A stretch of DNA of 41,765 nt from Bacteroidales bacterium (GCA_019429365.1 JAHYJD010000020.1:1-41765); one strand, 5' to 3'; shown: positions 1 to 6,316, numbered from the stretch's first letter. Made by a program: numbers and translations. The notes: generated by a model from the sequence alone, not told the origin.

Positions 1-51
1 CATCAAATGCGAATATTACAAAATGCTGAAGGAAGGAAGTTGTTGAAATAA
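1..51 (+). CDS. 3' end of an upstream KilA-N domain protein (partial)
   Basis: The first 17 codons read HQMRILQNAEGRKLLK and a TAA stop. This is identical to the last 16 residues of the complete KilA-N gene that ends at 2466. A second copy of that gene, or at least its 3' end, therefore lies to the left of the window. Only the tail is visible, so whether the upstream copy is intact cannot be judged. Confidence 0.75.
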   Translation, partial: HQMRILQNAEGRKLLK

Positions 52-620
52 TTGGACAGGTTGCAGTTCGGCCTTAAAAAGTGTATTTTTTTCAAGTATC
101 CAAACCCCGGAAATGATCAACTACACCTACACAGCCCAGAGGAAAAAAGAAATGAGAAGTGAGAGATGAGTAGTGAGCCAAATACAGGAAAACGGGATGC
201 CCCGGGCTGGTTTAGCACGCCCCACGGGCGCTTTGTGTATGTGAACGACGGCTGGCAGAACGAGTTTCATTTGCGTGATCATGCTTCGACTTCGCTCAGC
301 ACAGGCTTGGGAAACACCCGCGTGGTGCTTTTAGAAGAGGAGGGCGATGAATATAAAACCCTGCAGCAAAACCACTACTACCCCTTCGGCATGCTCATAC
401 CCAGCCTGAGCACCAGCAACACCATTGGCGCCCTGAAAGACAACCGATACCTGTATAATAGCAAGTTGGAGCGCAGCGGAAATCCCGACCCTTCGGGAGA
501 GTTTAATGATGACTTTGATTTAAACTGGTATGTTTATCCCGATTTTATCGGGAATTACGGGGTAAAGTTTTATGATACGCAGATTGCTAGGGGGCATAGT
601 GTGGACCCGCTGGCGGAAAT
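1..620 (+). repeat. Direct repeat unit, copy 1 (KilA-N tail + spacer + RHS tip)
   Basis: Position 1 aligns to 2416. Near-identity runs through the KilA-N stop, the roughly 110-bp spacer and the RHS tip, and ends at about 619, just after the codons for DPLAE. The copy carries a 24-bp insert (283-306) that is absent from copy 2. The left end of the repeat is outside the window. Confidence 0.85.
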
Positions 621-717
621 TCCCCTGATTTATAAACCCCTTCTTCAAGAACCAATAATTTCCAGCAGTACCGATTTTCCCCTTTCGGGTAGTGTTTCCA
701 CTTCCCGGAACCGTTGA
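166..717 (+). pseudogene. Truncated orphan RHS-core tip, copy 1
   Basis: The 183-codon reading frame carries the end of a Bacteroidetes RHS core. It has the DH...LGNTRVVL motif, the NHYYPFGM motif, RYLYN, and the YGVKFYDTQIARGHSVDPLAE segment that normally precedes the variable C-terminus. The match to copy 2 stops at about 619 and the rest (IPLIYKPLLQ onward) is read-through of unrelated DNA. The conserved Trp of the usual RWHSVDPLAE is Gly here. The DHLGNTR motif is split by an in-frame 24-bp insert at 283-306 encoding ASTSLSTG. No RHS repeats or secretion region precede it, so it is most likely a displaced, decaying tip. The frame opens at ATG 166, which overlaps the stop of a tiny upstream frame (113-169, starting MINYTYTAQ) that itself resembles one RHS repeat. 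Confidence 0.7.
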
Positions 718-759
718 AGCAGTTCTGAGTTTTTCAGGCCTTCTTTTGAAATTTCATAA
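645..759 (-). pseudogene. 3' remnant resembling an XRE-family regulator/antitoxin
   Basis: On the minus strand a frame reads WLAYEISKEGLKNSELLQRF, then REVETLPERGKSVLLEIIGS and stop (TGA at 645-647). The pattern of a leucine-rich helix followed by a VExLPExxKxVLLxII helix is typical of the C-terminal tail of small helix-turn-helix regulators found with type II toxins in Bacteroidetes. No HTH is present upstream because the frame is closed by TAA just before it. It abuts the break point of RHS copy 1 at about 620 and overlaps the end of the toxin gene. This is recognition by eye, so it is only suggestive. Confidence 0.35.
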
Positions 760-1082
760 GCCAGCCAGTTTTAGCAGGGTATCAAGTTCCTTATCTGAAA
801 TATTTTCTTTTTCCCCTTTATCATAAATGGAAAGCAGATAAACAGATCCGGGCACCACTTTAACACATGTAATAACCCTGCTACCACTGCTTTTCCCTTT
901 ACCTTTGGAAGCAATTGACATACGTATTTTATAGCAGTCCTTACCAAGGGGCTGTCCTTGAATGGGTTCCGAATTAAGTGATTTATTAAAGTTAAAAAAT
1001 CACCTTTTAATGATGGGTACTTTTTAGAGAGCTTTTTAAGTTGCCTGGCAAAAAAGTCGGTGGTATAAATATTAAAGTTCAT
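754..1082 (-). pseudogene. RelE/ParE-like toxin gene with a 1-nt frameshift
   Basis: The frame begins with ATG at 1082 and reads MNFNIYTTDFFARQLKKLSK through RNPFKDSPL, then leaves the family pattern. Moving to the neighbouring frame at the GGGG run (948-951) restores a typical RelE/ParE ending: GKDCYKIRMSIASKGKGKSS, then SRVITCVKVVPGSVYLLSIY, DKGEKENISDKEL and a stop at 754-756. The span is 329 nt, exactly one short of a 110-codon gene, so one base is missing. The repaired protein would be 109 residues, the usual size of these ribosome-dependent mRNA interferases or gyrase poisons. The unrepaired frame would give a 103-residue protein lacking the beta-sheet core. It overlaps the antitoxin gene by 11 nt. 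The loss could be a real inactivation or a homopolymer sequencing error. Confidence 0.7.
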
Positions 1083-1281
1083 TTGCTAACTGCTCTGCCG
1101 TCTTTAATTTTATTTCACCTGTTAAATGTTGCTCAACCTGCTCAAGAGAAATTATAGTCCCTTCGACAAATTCTTTATCTTTTTGAGAAAGCTTTTGTAC
1201 TTTTTTAAACCCAAGGTTATTTACCAACTCTAAAAAGAAGTTGATTTTATTGTCAGGGATGTCTATCACAATTCTTTGCAT
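1072..1281 (-). CDS. Small antitoxin of a type II toxin-antitoxin pair
   Basis: This 69-residue protein starts MQRIVIDIPDNKINFFLELV and ends KLKTAEQLANEL. It has a short beta-strand start (IVIDIPD) followed by helical, charged sequence, the layout of small antitoxins that fold through a strand and then wrap the toxin with a C-terminal helix. It lies directly upstream of the RelE/ParE-like toxin on the same strand. The toxin ATG sits inside its last codons, which suggests translational coupling. A longer open frame reaches 1437, but the ATG at 1281 fits the antitoxin pattern and lies downstream of a TAnnTTTG box. It presumably neutralises the toxin and represses the locus. The family assignment rests on context and size. 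Confidence 0.65.
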   Translation of the reverse strand: MQRIVIDIPDNKINFFLELVNNLGFKKVQKLSQKDKEFVEGTIISLEQVEQHLTGEIKLKTAEQLANEL

Positions 1282-1344
1282 AACTGATAATTTTTTGAAG
1301 CATATTTTAAAATTATGCCGAAAACAATTGCCAAAAAAGCTTAA

Positions 1345-1352
1345 CAAATTTA
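1345..1352 (-). promoter_or_regulatory. Candidate -7 box for the toxin-antitoxin locus
   Basis: Read on the minus strand the bases are TAAATTTG, a match to the Bacteroidetes TAnnTTTG box. It lies about 64 nt upstream of the antitoxin ATG. No clear TTTG -33 element was seen. Confidence 0.4.
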
Positions 1353-1381
1353 CAAAACTTTGCCTCAAGTTGCATATACCC

Positions 1382-1497
1382 GGCTGCTCAGACCTGCCTT
1401 GCGCAGCGCATGAAAAATTAAATTCCTTTCTCCCCATGCTTCCGTATGGGGCTATTCACGGCTGACCCCTGACGGGGTAAGGAGATGTTTGCGAAAA
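1382..1497 (+). repeat. Composite hairpin repeat, left copy
   Basis: In order it has a block of about 26 bp (GCTGCTCAGACCTGCCTTGC with GCAGCGC), a hairpin built on CCCCAT/ATGGGG, a second short palindrome CCCCTGACGGGGT, and then GTTTGCGAA. The same series in the same orientation occurs at about 4582-4712 with different hairpin arms. The rest of the 1282-1653 gap is AT-rich DNA with no gene seen; it must hold the promoter of the KilA-N gene. Confidence 0.6.
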
Positions 1498-1653
1498 TTG
1501 GTATTAAGTTCAGACGCGATAGATCCGTTTTCGAAAAATCCGGGATAATTTCATTAGAAAAAAGGCCATTGAACTATTTTTGAAAATTGTTTTAACTTGC
1601 AAATAATTTGAGAGAATTCGATTATCAATACAAAAAATGATATTTTTCTGAAA

Positions 1654-2466
1654 ATGGCAAAGATCATTGTAAAAGATACACCAATAACCATAATATCATT
1701 TGATCAAAGAGATTACATTTCTCTTACCGACATGGCCAATGCCAAGGAAAGTGCCAGCCGTGCAGCCGATATTATTAAAAATTGGCTAAGAAACCGATAT
1801 ACGCTTGAGTTTTTAGGTACTTGGGAACAAATCAACAACCCTTGGTTTAAAGTGGTCGAATTTGACCACTTTAAATCTCAGGCTGGATTGCCAAGTTTTG
1901 TGCTGAGTGTTTCTGAATGGATTGAAAAAACCAACGCTGTTGGAATAATTGTAAAAAAAGGAAAATATGGGGGTACATATGCTTATAAAGACATTGCCTT
2001 TGAGTTTGGGTCGGCCATAAGCGTTCCTTTCAAATTGTATTTGATAAATGAATTTCAACGGCTTAAAGAAGAAGAACAAAAACAACTTGGGTGGACGGCA
2101 AAAAGGGAGTTGGCAAAATTGAATTATCGCATTCACACCGATGCAATAAAACAAAACCTGATTCCGAAACAACTTTCAGAAGCACAAATTTCTATCATTT
2201 ACGCCAATGAAGCCGACGTGCTAAATGTTGCATTATTTGGTAAAACAGCCAAACAATGGCGTGAAGAGAACCCCGACTTGAAAGGCAATATTCGCGATTA
2301 TGCAACCATAAATGAGTTGATCTGCTTGTCGAATATGGAAAACCTTAATGCCTTATTCATTAACGAAGAGATTCCCCAGAAAGAGCGCTTGGTAAAACTG
2401 AACCAAATAGCCATCCATCAAATGCGAATATTACAAAATGCTGAAGGAAGGAAGTTGTTGAAATAA
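1654..2466 (+). CDS. KilA-N domain DNA-binding protein
   Basis: A 270-residue protein. Residues about 20-140 carry a KilA-N domain: ISLTDMANAK, IIKNWLRNRYTLEFLGTWE, NPWFKVVEFDHFK, LSVSEWIEKTNAVGI and the glycine-rich GKYGGTYAYKDIAFEFG. KilA-N domains bind DNA and are common in phages and mobile elements. The second half is predominantly helical and charged with no family I recognise (QLGWTAKRELAKLNYRIHTD, then LFGKTAKQWREENPDLKGNI). Similar proteins are common in Bacteroidota and often lie near mobile elements. The codons for FKVVEFDHFK form a 30-nt inverted repeat (1846-1875). The last 16 residues are duplicated at the left window edge. Its substrate and target are unknown. Confidence 0.85.
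   Translation: MAKIIVKDTPITIISFDQRDYISLTDMANAKESASRAADIIKNWLRNRYTLEFLGTWEQINNPWFKVVEFDHFKSQAGLPSFVLSVSEWIEKTNAVGIIVKKGKYGGTYAYKDIAFEFGSAISVPFKLYLINEFQRLKEEEQKQLGWTAKRELAKLNYRIHTDAIKQNLIPKQLSEAQISIIYANEADVLNVALFGKTAKQWREENPDLKGNIRDYATINELICLSNMENLNALFINEEIPQKERLVKLNQIAIHQMRILQNAEGRKLLK
1846..1875. repeat. 30-nt inverted repeat inside the KilA-N gene
   Basis: The arms TTTAAAGTGGTC (1846-1857) and GACCACTTTAAA (1864-1875) pair perfectly over 12 bp around a 6-nt loop GAATTT. The repeat lies wholly within coding sequence. It could be an operator for the DNA-binding protein it encodes, an RNA hairpin, or codon coincidence. Confidence 0.6.
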
Positions 2467-3010
2467 TTGGACAGGTTGCAGTTCGGCCTTAAAAAGTGTA
2501 TTTTTTTCAAGTATCCAAACCCCGGAAATGATCAACTACACCAACACAGCTTCAGTGGAAAAAGAAATGAGAAGTGAGTGATGAGTAATGAGCCAAATAC
2601 AGGGAAGCGGAATGCCCCGGGCTGGTTTAGCACCCCCCACGGGCGCTTTGTGTATATCGTTGACGGCTGGCAAAACGAGTTTCATTTACGTGATCATTTT
2701 GGATATAACCGCGTAGTGCTTTTAGAAGAGGAGGGCGATGAATATAAAACCCTGCAGCAAAACCACTACTACCCCTTCGGCATGCTCATACCCAGCCTTA
2801 GCACCACCAACACCCTGGGCGCTCTGAAAGACAACCGATACCTGTATAACGGCAAGTTGGAGCGCAGCGGAAATCCCGACCCTTCGGGAGAGTTTAATGA
2901 TGATTTTGAGCTGAACTGGTACGTTTATCCCGATTTTATCGGGAATTACGGGGTAAAGTTTTATGATGCGCAGATTGCCAGGTGGCATAGCGTGGACCCG
3001 TTGGCGGAAG
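2416..3010 (+). repeat. Direct repeat unit, copy 2
   Basis: This stretch matches 1-620 with few changes, apart from the 24-bp insert present only in copy 1. It covers the last codons of the KilA-N gene, the spacer, and the RHS tip up to the DPLAE codons. The distance between units is about 2.4 kb. Confidence 0.85.
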
Positions 3011-3639
3011 AAAGAATTTGGTTGTCTCCATATAATTACGTTCAAAATAATCCAATTATTAGAATTGACCCTGACGGAAAAATTCATTGGAGGGTTGTTG
3101 GCAAAGGGGCTTTAGGCTTCGCCGGTGGGGTAGGAAGTCTTGCTTTGGCTGCAACGTTAACTCCTACTGGAATTGTTACTCCTGCTGCAGGATATTTAGC
3201 CGTTCAAGGAATTGCAGGGGCATCTTTTGGGGTTACTACTATGGTTATTGGATTTGCCTCACCTTCCTCTGAAGAAACCAGAGATTTGGCAAATTCAACG
3301 CCTTCTTGCTTATTTGATTTAATGGGAATAATGTATCAACAATCTAACGATATTGAAAGTGAAATGCCAAGGACAGTTGCTCAGAGCATTTCATTAATGA
3401 CATCCTTTTCTTTATCAAAAGCACCAAATACAGCTTCAAATGGAGTCAGAATCGCCACAGATTTAATAACTGCTGTACAAGGAGTAAATATAGCTGTGGA
3501 GTCTAATAATGAGAAAGCAAATACCCATTCTGACCCCCAAAGAAATAATAATGCAAGTGGTTCTCCTCAAAATAATAATGACTCCGTAAGAGTAAGTTCA
3601 TTGCCAGATGAAAAATATATTGGTTCGATACCAAAATGA
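2581..3639 (+). CDS. Orphan RHS-core tip with unique C-terminal extension
   Basis: A protein of 352 residues from ATG 2581 (a GTG one codon earlier is possible). Residues 1 to about 160 are the end of an RHS core: NHYYPFGM, RYLYNGKLERSGNPDPSGEF, IARWHSVDPLAEERIWLSPY and NYVQNNPIIRIDPDGK. In RHS and other polymorphic toxins the variable toxin starts right after this last motif. Here it is followed by a Gly/Ala-rich hydrophobic stretch at about 170-220 (GKGALGFAGGVGSLALAATL and beyond) and then a polar, Asn/Ser-rich tail ending DEKYIGSIPK. I recognise no nuclease or deaminase signature. There is no signal peptide, no RHS repeat array and no secretion domain, so it looks like a displaced tip. 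ATG 2581 overlaps the stop of a tiny upstream frame (2528-2581, starting MINYTNTAS). The 3' end overlaps the next gene by ATGA. Confidence 0.75.
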   Translation: MSNEPNTGKRNAPGWFSTPHGRFVYIVDGWQNEFHLRDHFGYNRVVLLEEEGDEYKTLQQNHYYPFGMLIPSLSTTNTLGALKDNRYLYNGKLERSGNPDPSGEFNDDFELNWYVYPDFIGNYGVKFYDAQIARWHSVDPLAEERIWLSPYNYVQNNPIIRIDPDGKIHWRVVGKGALGFAGGVGSLALAATLTPTGIVTPAAGYLAVQGIAGASFGVTTMVIGFASPSSEETRDLANSTPSCLFDLMGIMYQQSNDIESEMPRTVAQSISLMTSFSLSKAPNTASNGVRIATDLITAVQGVNIAVESNNEKANTHSDPQRNNNASGSPQNNNDSVRVSSLPDEKYIGSIPK

Positions 3640-4205
3640 AAAATTATAAGTCGGAAATACAACCCGGATTTATCCGCATTTTATTTTCCTATTTAAAAAA
3701 ATATGGGGTTTGGATATTATTTTTATGGGTGGTCTTTTTTTTAATGCTGAGAAATCAAAATGTGTCGAATGTTTTATTGATTTTAATTATTCTGCCCTTG
3801 TTTATCGGCTATGGTCGTTCATATCCACAAAATAAAATTATCTATAAAGTGGAGATTGACTATTTGAATAAAAAAATTATTTTACATAGTTATGTACTTC
3901 TAAAGCATAGGTCAATCATTCCATTTGAACGACTTTATTTTGAATGTCTTAAAAAAGAAGTAAATGATATGAATGGAGAGGTGCTAATTGTTTTTGGAAA
4001 AAAACCTTGGCCGGTAGTAGGTAAAATTAATTCCTCTGAAATGTCAACTCGGTGGGAACAAGAACAAATTAAAGAATTGACCTTGGAGTTAAATAAAATA
4101 AAAAAATTACATCCTTTATGGAGACCCAAAACTCTATTCTCAAGAAAGGCTTTTTTTACAAATTATGCGCCTCTTATGAACCAGGAGAACAACAAAATTA
4201 ATTAA
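3636..4205 (+). CDS. Two-helix membrane protein, possible RHS partner/immunity protein
   Basis: A 189-residue protein whose ATG overlaps the RHS stop (ATGA), implying coupled translation. Two N-terminal membrane helices are visible: YGVWILFLWVVFFLML (about 24-39) and VSNVLLILIILPLFIGYG (about 44-61). A soluble part follows with alternating hydrophobic strands (YKVEIDYLNKKIILHSYVLL, then HRSIIPFERLYFECL) and a charged helix at about 145-160. This strand-rich layout recalls small membrane-anchored PH-like proteins, but no family is certain. Genes directly downstream of RHS tips often encode cognate immunity proteins, so that is the leading idea; it is inference from position. Its AT-rich composition matches that of the RHS tail and not the downstream core genes. 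Confidence 0.6.
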   Translation: MKNYKSEIQPGFIRILFSYLKKYGVWILFLWVVFFLMLRNQNVSNVLLILIILPLFIGYGRSYPQNKIIYKVEIDYLNKKIILHSYVLLKHRSIIPFERLYFECLKKEVNDMNGEVLIVFGKKPWPVVGKINSSEMSTRWEQEQIKELTLELNKIKKLHPLWRPKTLFSRKAFFTNYAPLMNQENNKIN

Positions 4206-4581
4206 TTTAAATTGAAACCCCCGCTGAGCAGAATTTGTAATTCCGCTCTGAACATAGCAGAATTTAGCTTCGCTGAACTCCCTCCGGTCGGTTGCATTTC
4301 TGCCCTGAATTTTGCAGAATTTTCAATTCAAAAACCAGAACAAATTGGGCTAACCCCTTGCTACCCTTTCGGCCTTGAAAAAAACCTGGTAACAAGGCAA
4401 GAGAGGGGAGCGTGAAAAAATTTGCAGTCCCGCTCTTGCGGGACCTTAAATTTTTTAGCGTAGCGAACGCTGACTTGTCAGGTTTTTTTCGAAGCCTTGA
4501 TTTTTGCTCCACTTTTTATCAAGAAAAAGTGGAAATAAAAGATTGTAATTCAACACCTATCCCTTGCGCTGCGACGGAGCC

Positions 4582-4712
4582 TCTGCTGTTCAGACCGGCC
4601 TTGCGCAGCGCCCGATTTGTGGTTGCTCCTTAACCCAGGGTTACGCTCGTTTCACTCGCTCACCCTGGGCTATAATAGTTTTACCCCTTCAGGGTAATAA
4701 CGTGTTTGCGAA
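4582..4712 (+). repeat. Composite hairpin repeat, right copy
   Basis: It begins with GCTGTTCAGACCGGCCTTGC and GCAGCGC, nearly the same block as at 1382. A large hairpin follows with arms ACCCAGGGT and ACCCTGGGC around TACGCTCGTTTCACTCGCTC, then the short palindrome ACCCCTTCAGGGT and GTTTGCGAA. The order and orientation match the left copy. Similar hairpins built on CCCAGGGT...ACCCTGGG are, as I recall, widespread between genes in Bacteroidota. Confidence 0.6.
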
Positions 4713-4955
4713 GAATTTGCTTTAATAATGTCGCCACTATGCGGCTTGCAAAGGTGGGTGTGCTTTAATTTTTCTACCATAATTTCACCGCTACGCGGCT
4801 TTTTCAAAAAGCTTTGGCCTTCAGACTTCCGTCTTTTTTGCTGCATACTGACTTCTGCCAATTGAATTTTACCTCCTGCCGCTACCTCCTTCGCCACTTT
4901 CCCAATGCCACATGCCCCATGCCCTTGGCATTTCTTCCGACTCATTTTTTTCAAT

Positions 4956-4963
4956 TATCTTTG
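4956..4963 (+). promoter_or_regulatory. -7 box for hydF
   Basis: TATCTTTG fits the Bacteroidetes TAnnTTTG consensus and lies 18 nt upstream of the hydF ATG at 4982. It supports the short start, not the longer frame that opens at 4814. Confidence 0.55.
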
Positions 4964-4981
4964 CACCTGATTAAAAAAGCT

Positions 4982-6211
4982 ATGGCAAAAGGCAGGGAAT
5001 CCAAACCGCATATCGGCATTTTTGGGCGGCGCAACAACGGCAAAAGCTCGTTTATCAATGCGCTGGCCGGGCAGGACATTGCCATTGTGTCGGATGTACC
5101 TGGAACTACCACCGACCCTGTGCGCAAGTCGATGGAGATTCCGGGCATTGGTCCGGCCATTTTGGTCGATACCGCCGGCATTGACGACACCGGCGAGTTG
5201 GGAGCCAAACGCGTTAGCCGATCGCTTTCCGTCTTGCGAACGGTAGATTTGGCCATTTTGGTCATTACGAATAATGCTTTTGAAGAATACGAGAAAAAGC
5301 TGGTAATGGCCTTCCGCGATCATAATGTGCCTTTTGTTGTGATACATAATAAGTCTGACCTGGTTCCCCTTAGCGGGAAGCTGAAGGAACGTCTGTCAAT
5401 GGAGTTCAGTGCAATGACACTGGAGTTCTGTGCCCTGCACCCGCAAAATGTAGAAGAGGTGATCGCCGCCCTTCGGCAAACCATACCCGAAACGGCCTAT
5501 AGCTCCAACAGCTTGCTGGGCGACCTGCTGAGCTATGGCGACCTGGTGCTGCTGATCACTCCCATTGATATTGAAGCCCCCGAAGGACGACTAATCCTGC
5601 CACAGGTGCAGGCCATTCGTGATATTCTCGATAATGACTGCACTGCCGTGGTGGTGAAGGAAAAAGAGGTGGATGCCCTGCTGAAGGTGCTGCAGCCCCG
5701 TCCCAAGCTGGTGGTGACCGACAGCCAGGTATTTCTCAAGGCCGATGCATCGGTGCCAAAAGACATCCCGCTTACCAGCTTCAGCATTATGCTGGCCCGT
5801 CATAAGGGCGACTTTGAAAACTATTTGAAGGGCACTCCAAAGATCGCCGAACTGAAAGATGGCGACCGGGTGCTTATCCTTGAGTCGTGCACCCATCATG
5901 TGTCGTGCGATGATATTGGCCGCATGAAGATTCCCCGTTGGATGAGCAACTACACCGGCAAAAAGCTTGAGTTCGATGTGGTAGCCGGGCTGGGCGACAC
6001 CCCGCGACCCATCACCGATTATTCCCTGGTGGTGCAATGCGGCGGCTGCGTCATTACCCGCAAGCAGGTTATTGGCAGGCTCAAAGCCGCCGTGGATGCC
6101 GGCGTACCCGTAACAAACTATGGCATGGCCATTGCCTGGATGCATGGCATTTACCAGCGCGCAGTCGCCCCTTTCACAAAAATGGAAAAAGCAGGGGAGA
6201 GTTATTTGTGA
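4982..6211 (+). CDS. hydF: [FeFe]-hydrogenase maturation GTPase HydF
   Basis: HydF is the scaffold on which the 2Fe subcluster of the H-cluster is assembled before transfer to apo-hydrogenase. The 409-residue protein has an Era-like GTPase domain: P-loop GRRNNGKSS (15-23), a PGTTTDP switch, DTAG, and NKSD. A dimerisation region follows. The C-terminal FeS domain has Cys303-x-His305 (CTH), then Gln352-Cys353-Gly-Gly-Cys356. The published family signature is CxHx(46-53)HCxxC; the spacing here is 46 but the His before CxxC is Gln. The end MAIAWMHGIYQRAV is also typical. ATG 4982 gives the normal N-terminus directly before the P-loop and lies behind a TAnnTTTG box; the longer open frame adds unrelated repeat-derived sequence. 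hydE follows after about 105 bp. Confidence 0.95.
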   Translation: MAKGRESKPHIGIFGRRNNGKSSFINALAGQDIAIVSDVPGTTTDPVRKSMEIPGIGPAILVDTAGIDDTGELGAKRVSRSLSVLRTVDLAILVITNNAFEEYEKKLVMAFRDHNVPFVVIHNKSDLVPLSGKLKERLSMEFSAMTLEFCALHPQNVEEVIAALRQTIPETAYSSNSLLGDLLSYGDLVLLITPIDIEAPEGRLILPQVQAIRDILDNDCTAVVVKEKEVDALLKVLQPRPKLVVTDSQVFLKADASVPKDIPLTSFSIMLARHKGDFENYLKGTPKIAELKDGDRVLILESCTHHVSCDDIGRMKIPRWMSNYTGKKLEFDVVAGLGDTPRPITDYSLVVQCGGCVITRKQVIGRLKAAVDAGVPVTNYGMAIAWMHGIYQRAVAPFTKMEKAGESYL

Positions 6212-6229
6212 AGCAGGACCCTCCCCCAG

Positions 6230-6253
6230 CCCCTCCCTACATGTAGGGAGGGG
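6230..6253. repeat. Perfect 24-nt palindrome between hydF and hydE
   Basis: The two halves, CCCCTCCCTACA and its exact reverse complement, meet at ATGT centre bases with no loop. It begins 18 nt after the hydF stop. It can form a hairpin but has no T-run after it, so it is not a typical terminator. It resembles a dispersed intergenic palindrome. Confidence 0.7.
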
Positions 6254-6316
6254 TGCTCTCGCCAGAGGCAAGACGGGGTGGGTCAATAATTTCAACATTT
6301 TTCTGAAACGACATTT

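Larger units (their letters stand above)
4206..4981. repeat. Gene-poor, repeat-rich spacer
   Basis: No convincing gene is seen. The stretch has three spaced copies of GCAGAATTT (about 4215-4315), a hairpin CCCGCTC/GCGGGA near 4430, a 9-bp stem CCACTTTTT/AAAAAGTGG (4509-4532), the right copy of the composite repeat (about 4582-4712), and two related GC hairpin units near 4729-4746 and 4784-4803 (CACTATGCGG and CCGCTACGCGG, each followed by CTT). Short open frames exist on both strands but show repeat-derived composition and no domain. The promoter of hydF lies at the right end. Confidence 0.55.

Noticed and set aside
1072-1437. 121-residue version of the antitoxin
   Set aside because: The extra N-terminus is derived from the composite repeat and would include the candidate promoter; the start at 1281 fits a small antitoxin.
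4212-4633. Two open frames of 67 and 73 codons in the spacer before hydF
   Set aside because: They are made of the repeated GCAGAATTT words and hairpin arms, have no domain or ribosome-binding context, and overlap frames on the other strand.
4814-4981. Longer start for hydF
   Set aside because: The extension does not match HydF, includes a promoter box, and the family N-terminus begins at 4982.
1-4981. CRISPR array or integrase-type island
   Set aside because: No regular short repeats with unique spacers, no integrase, transposase or tRNA attachment site was seen.
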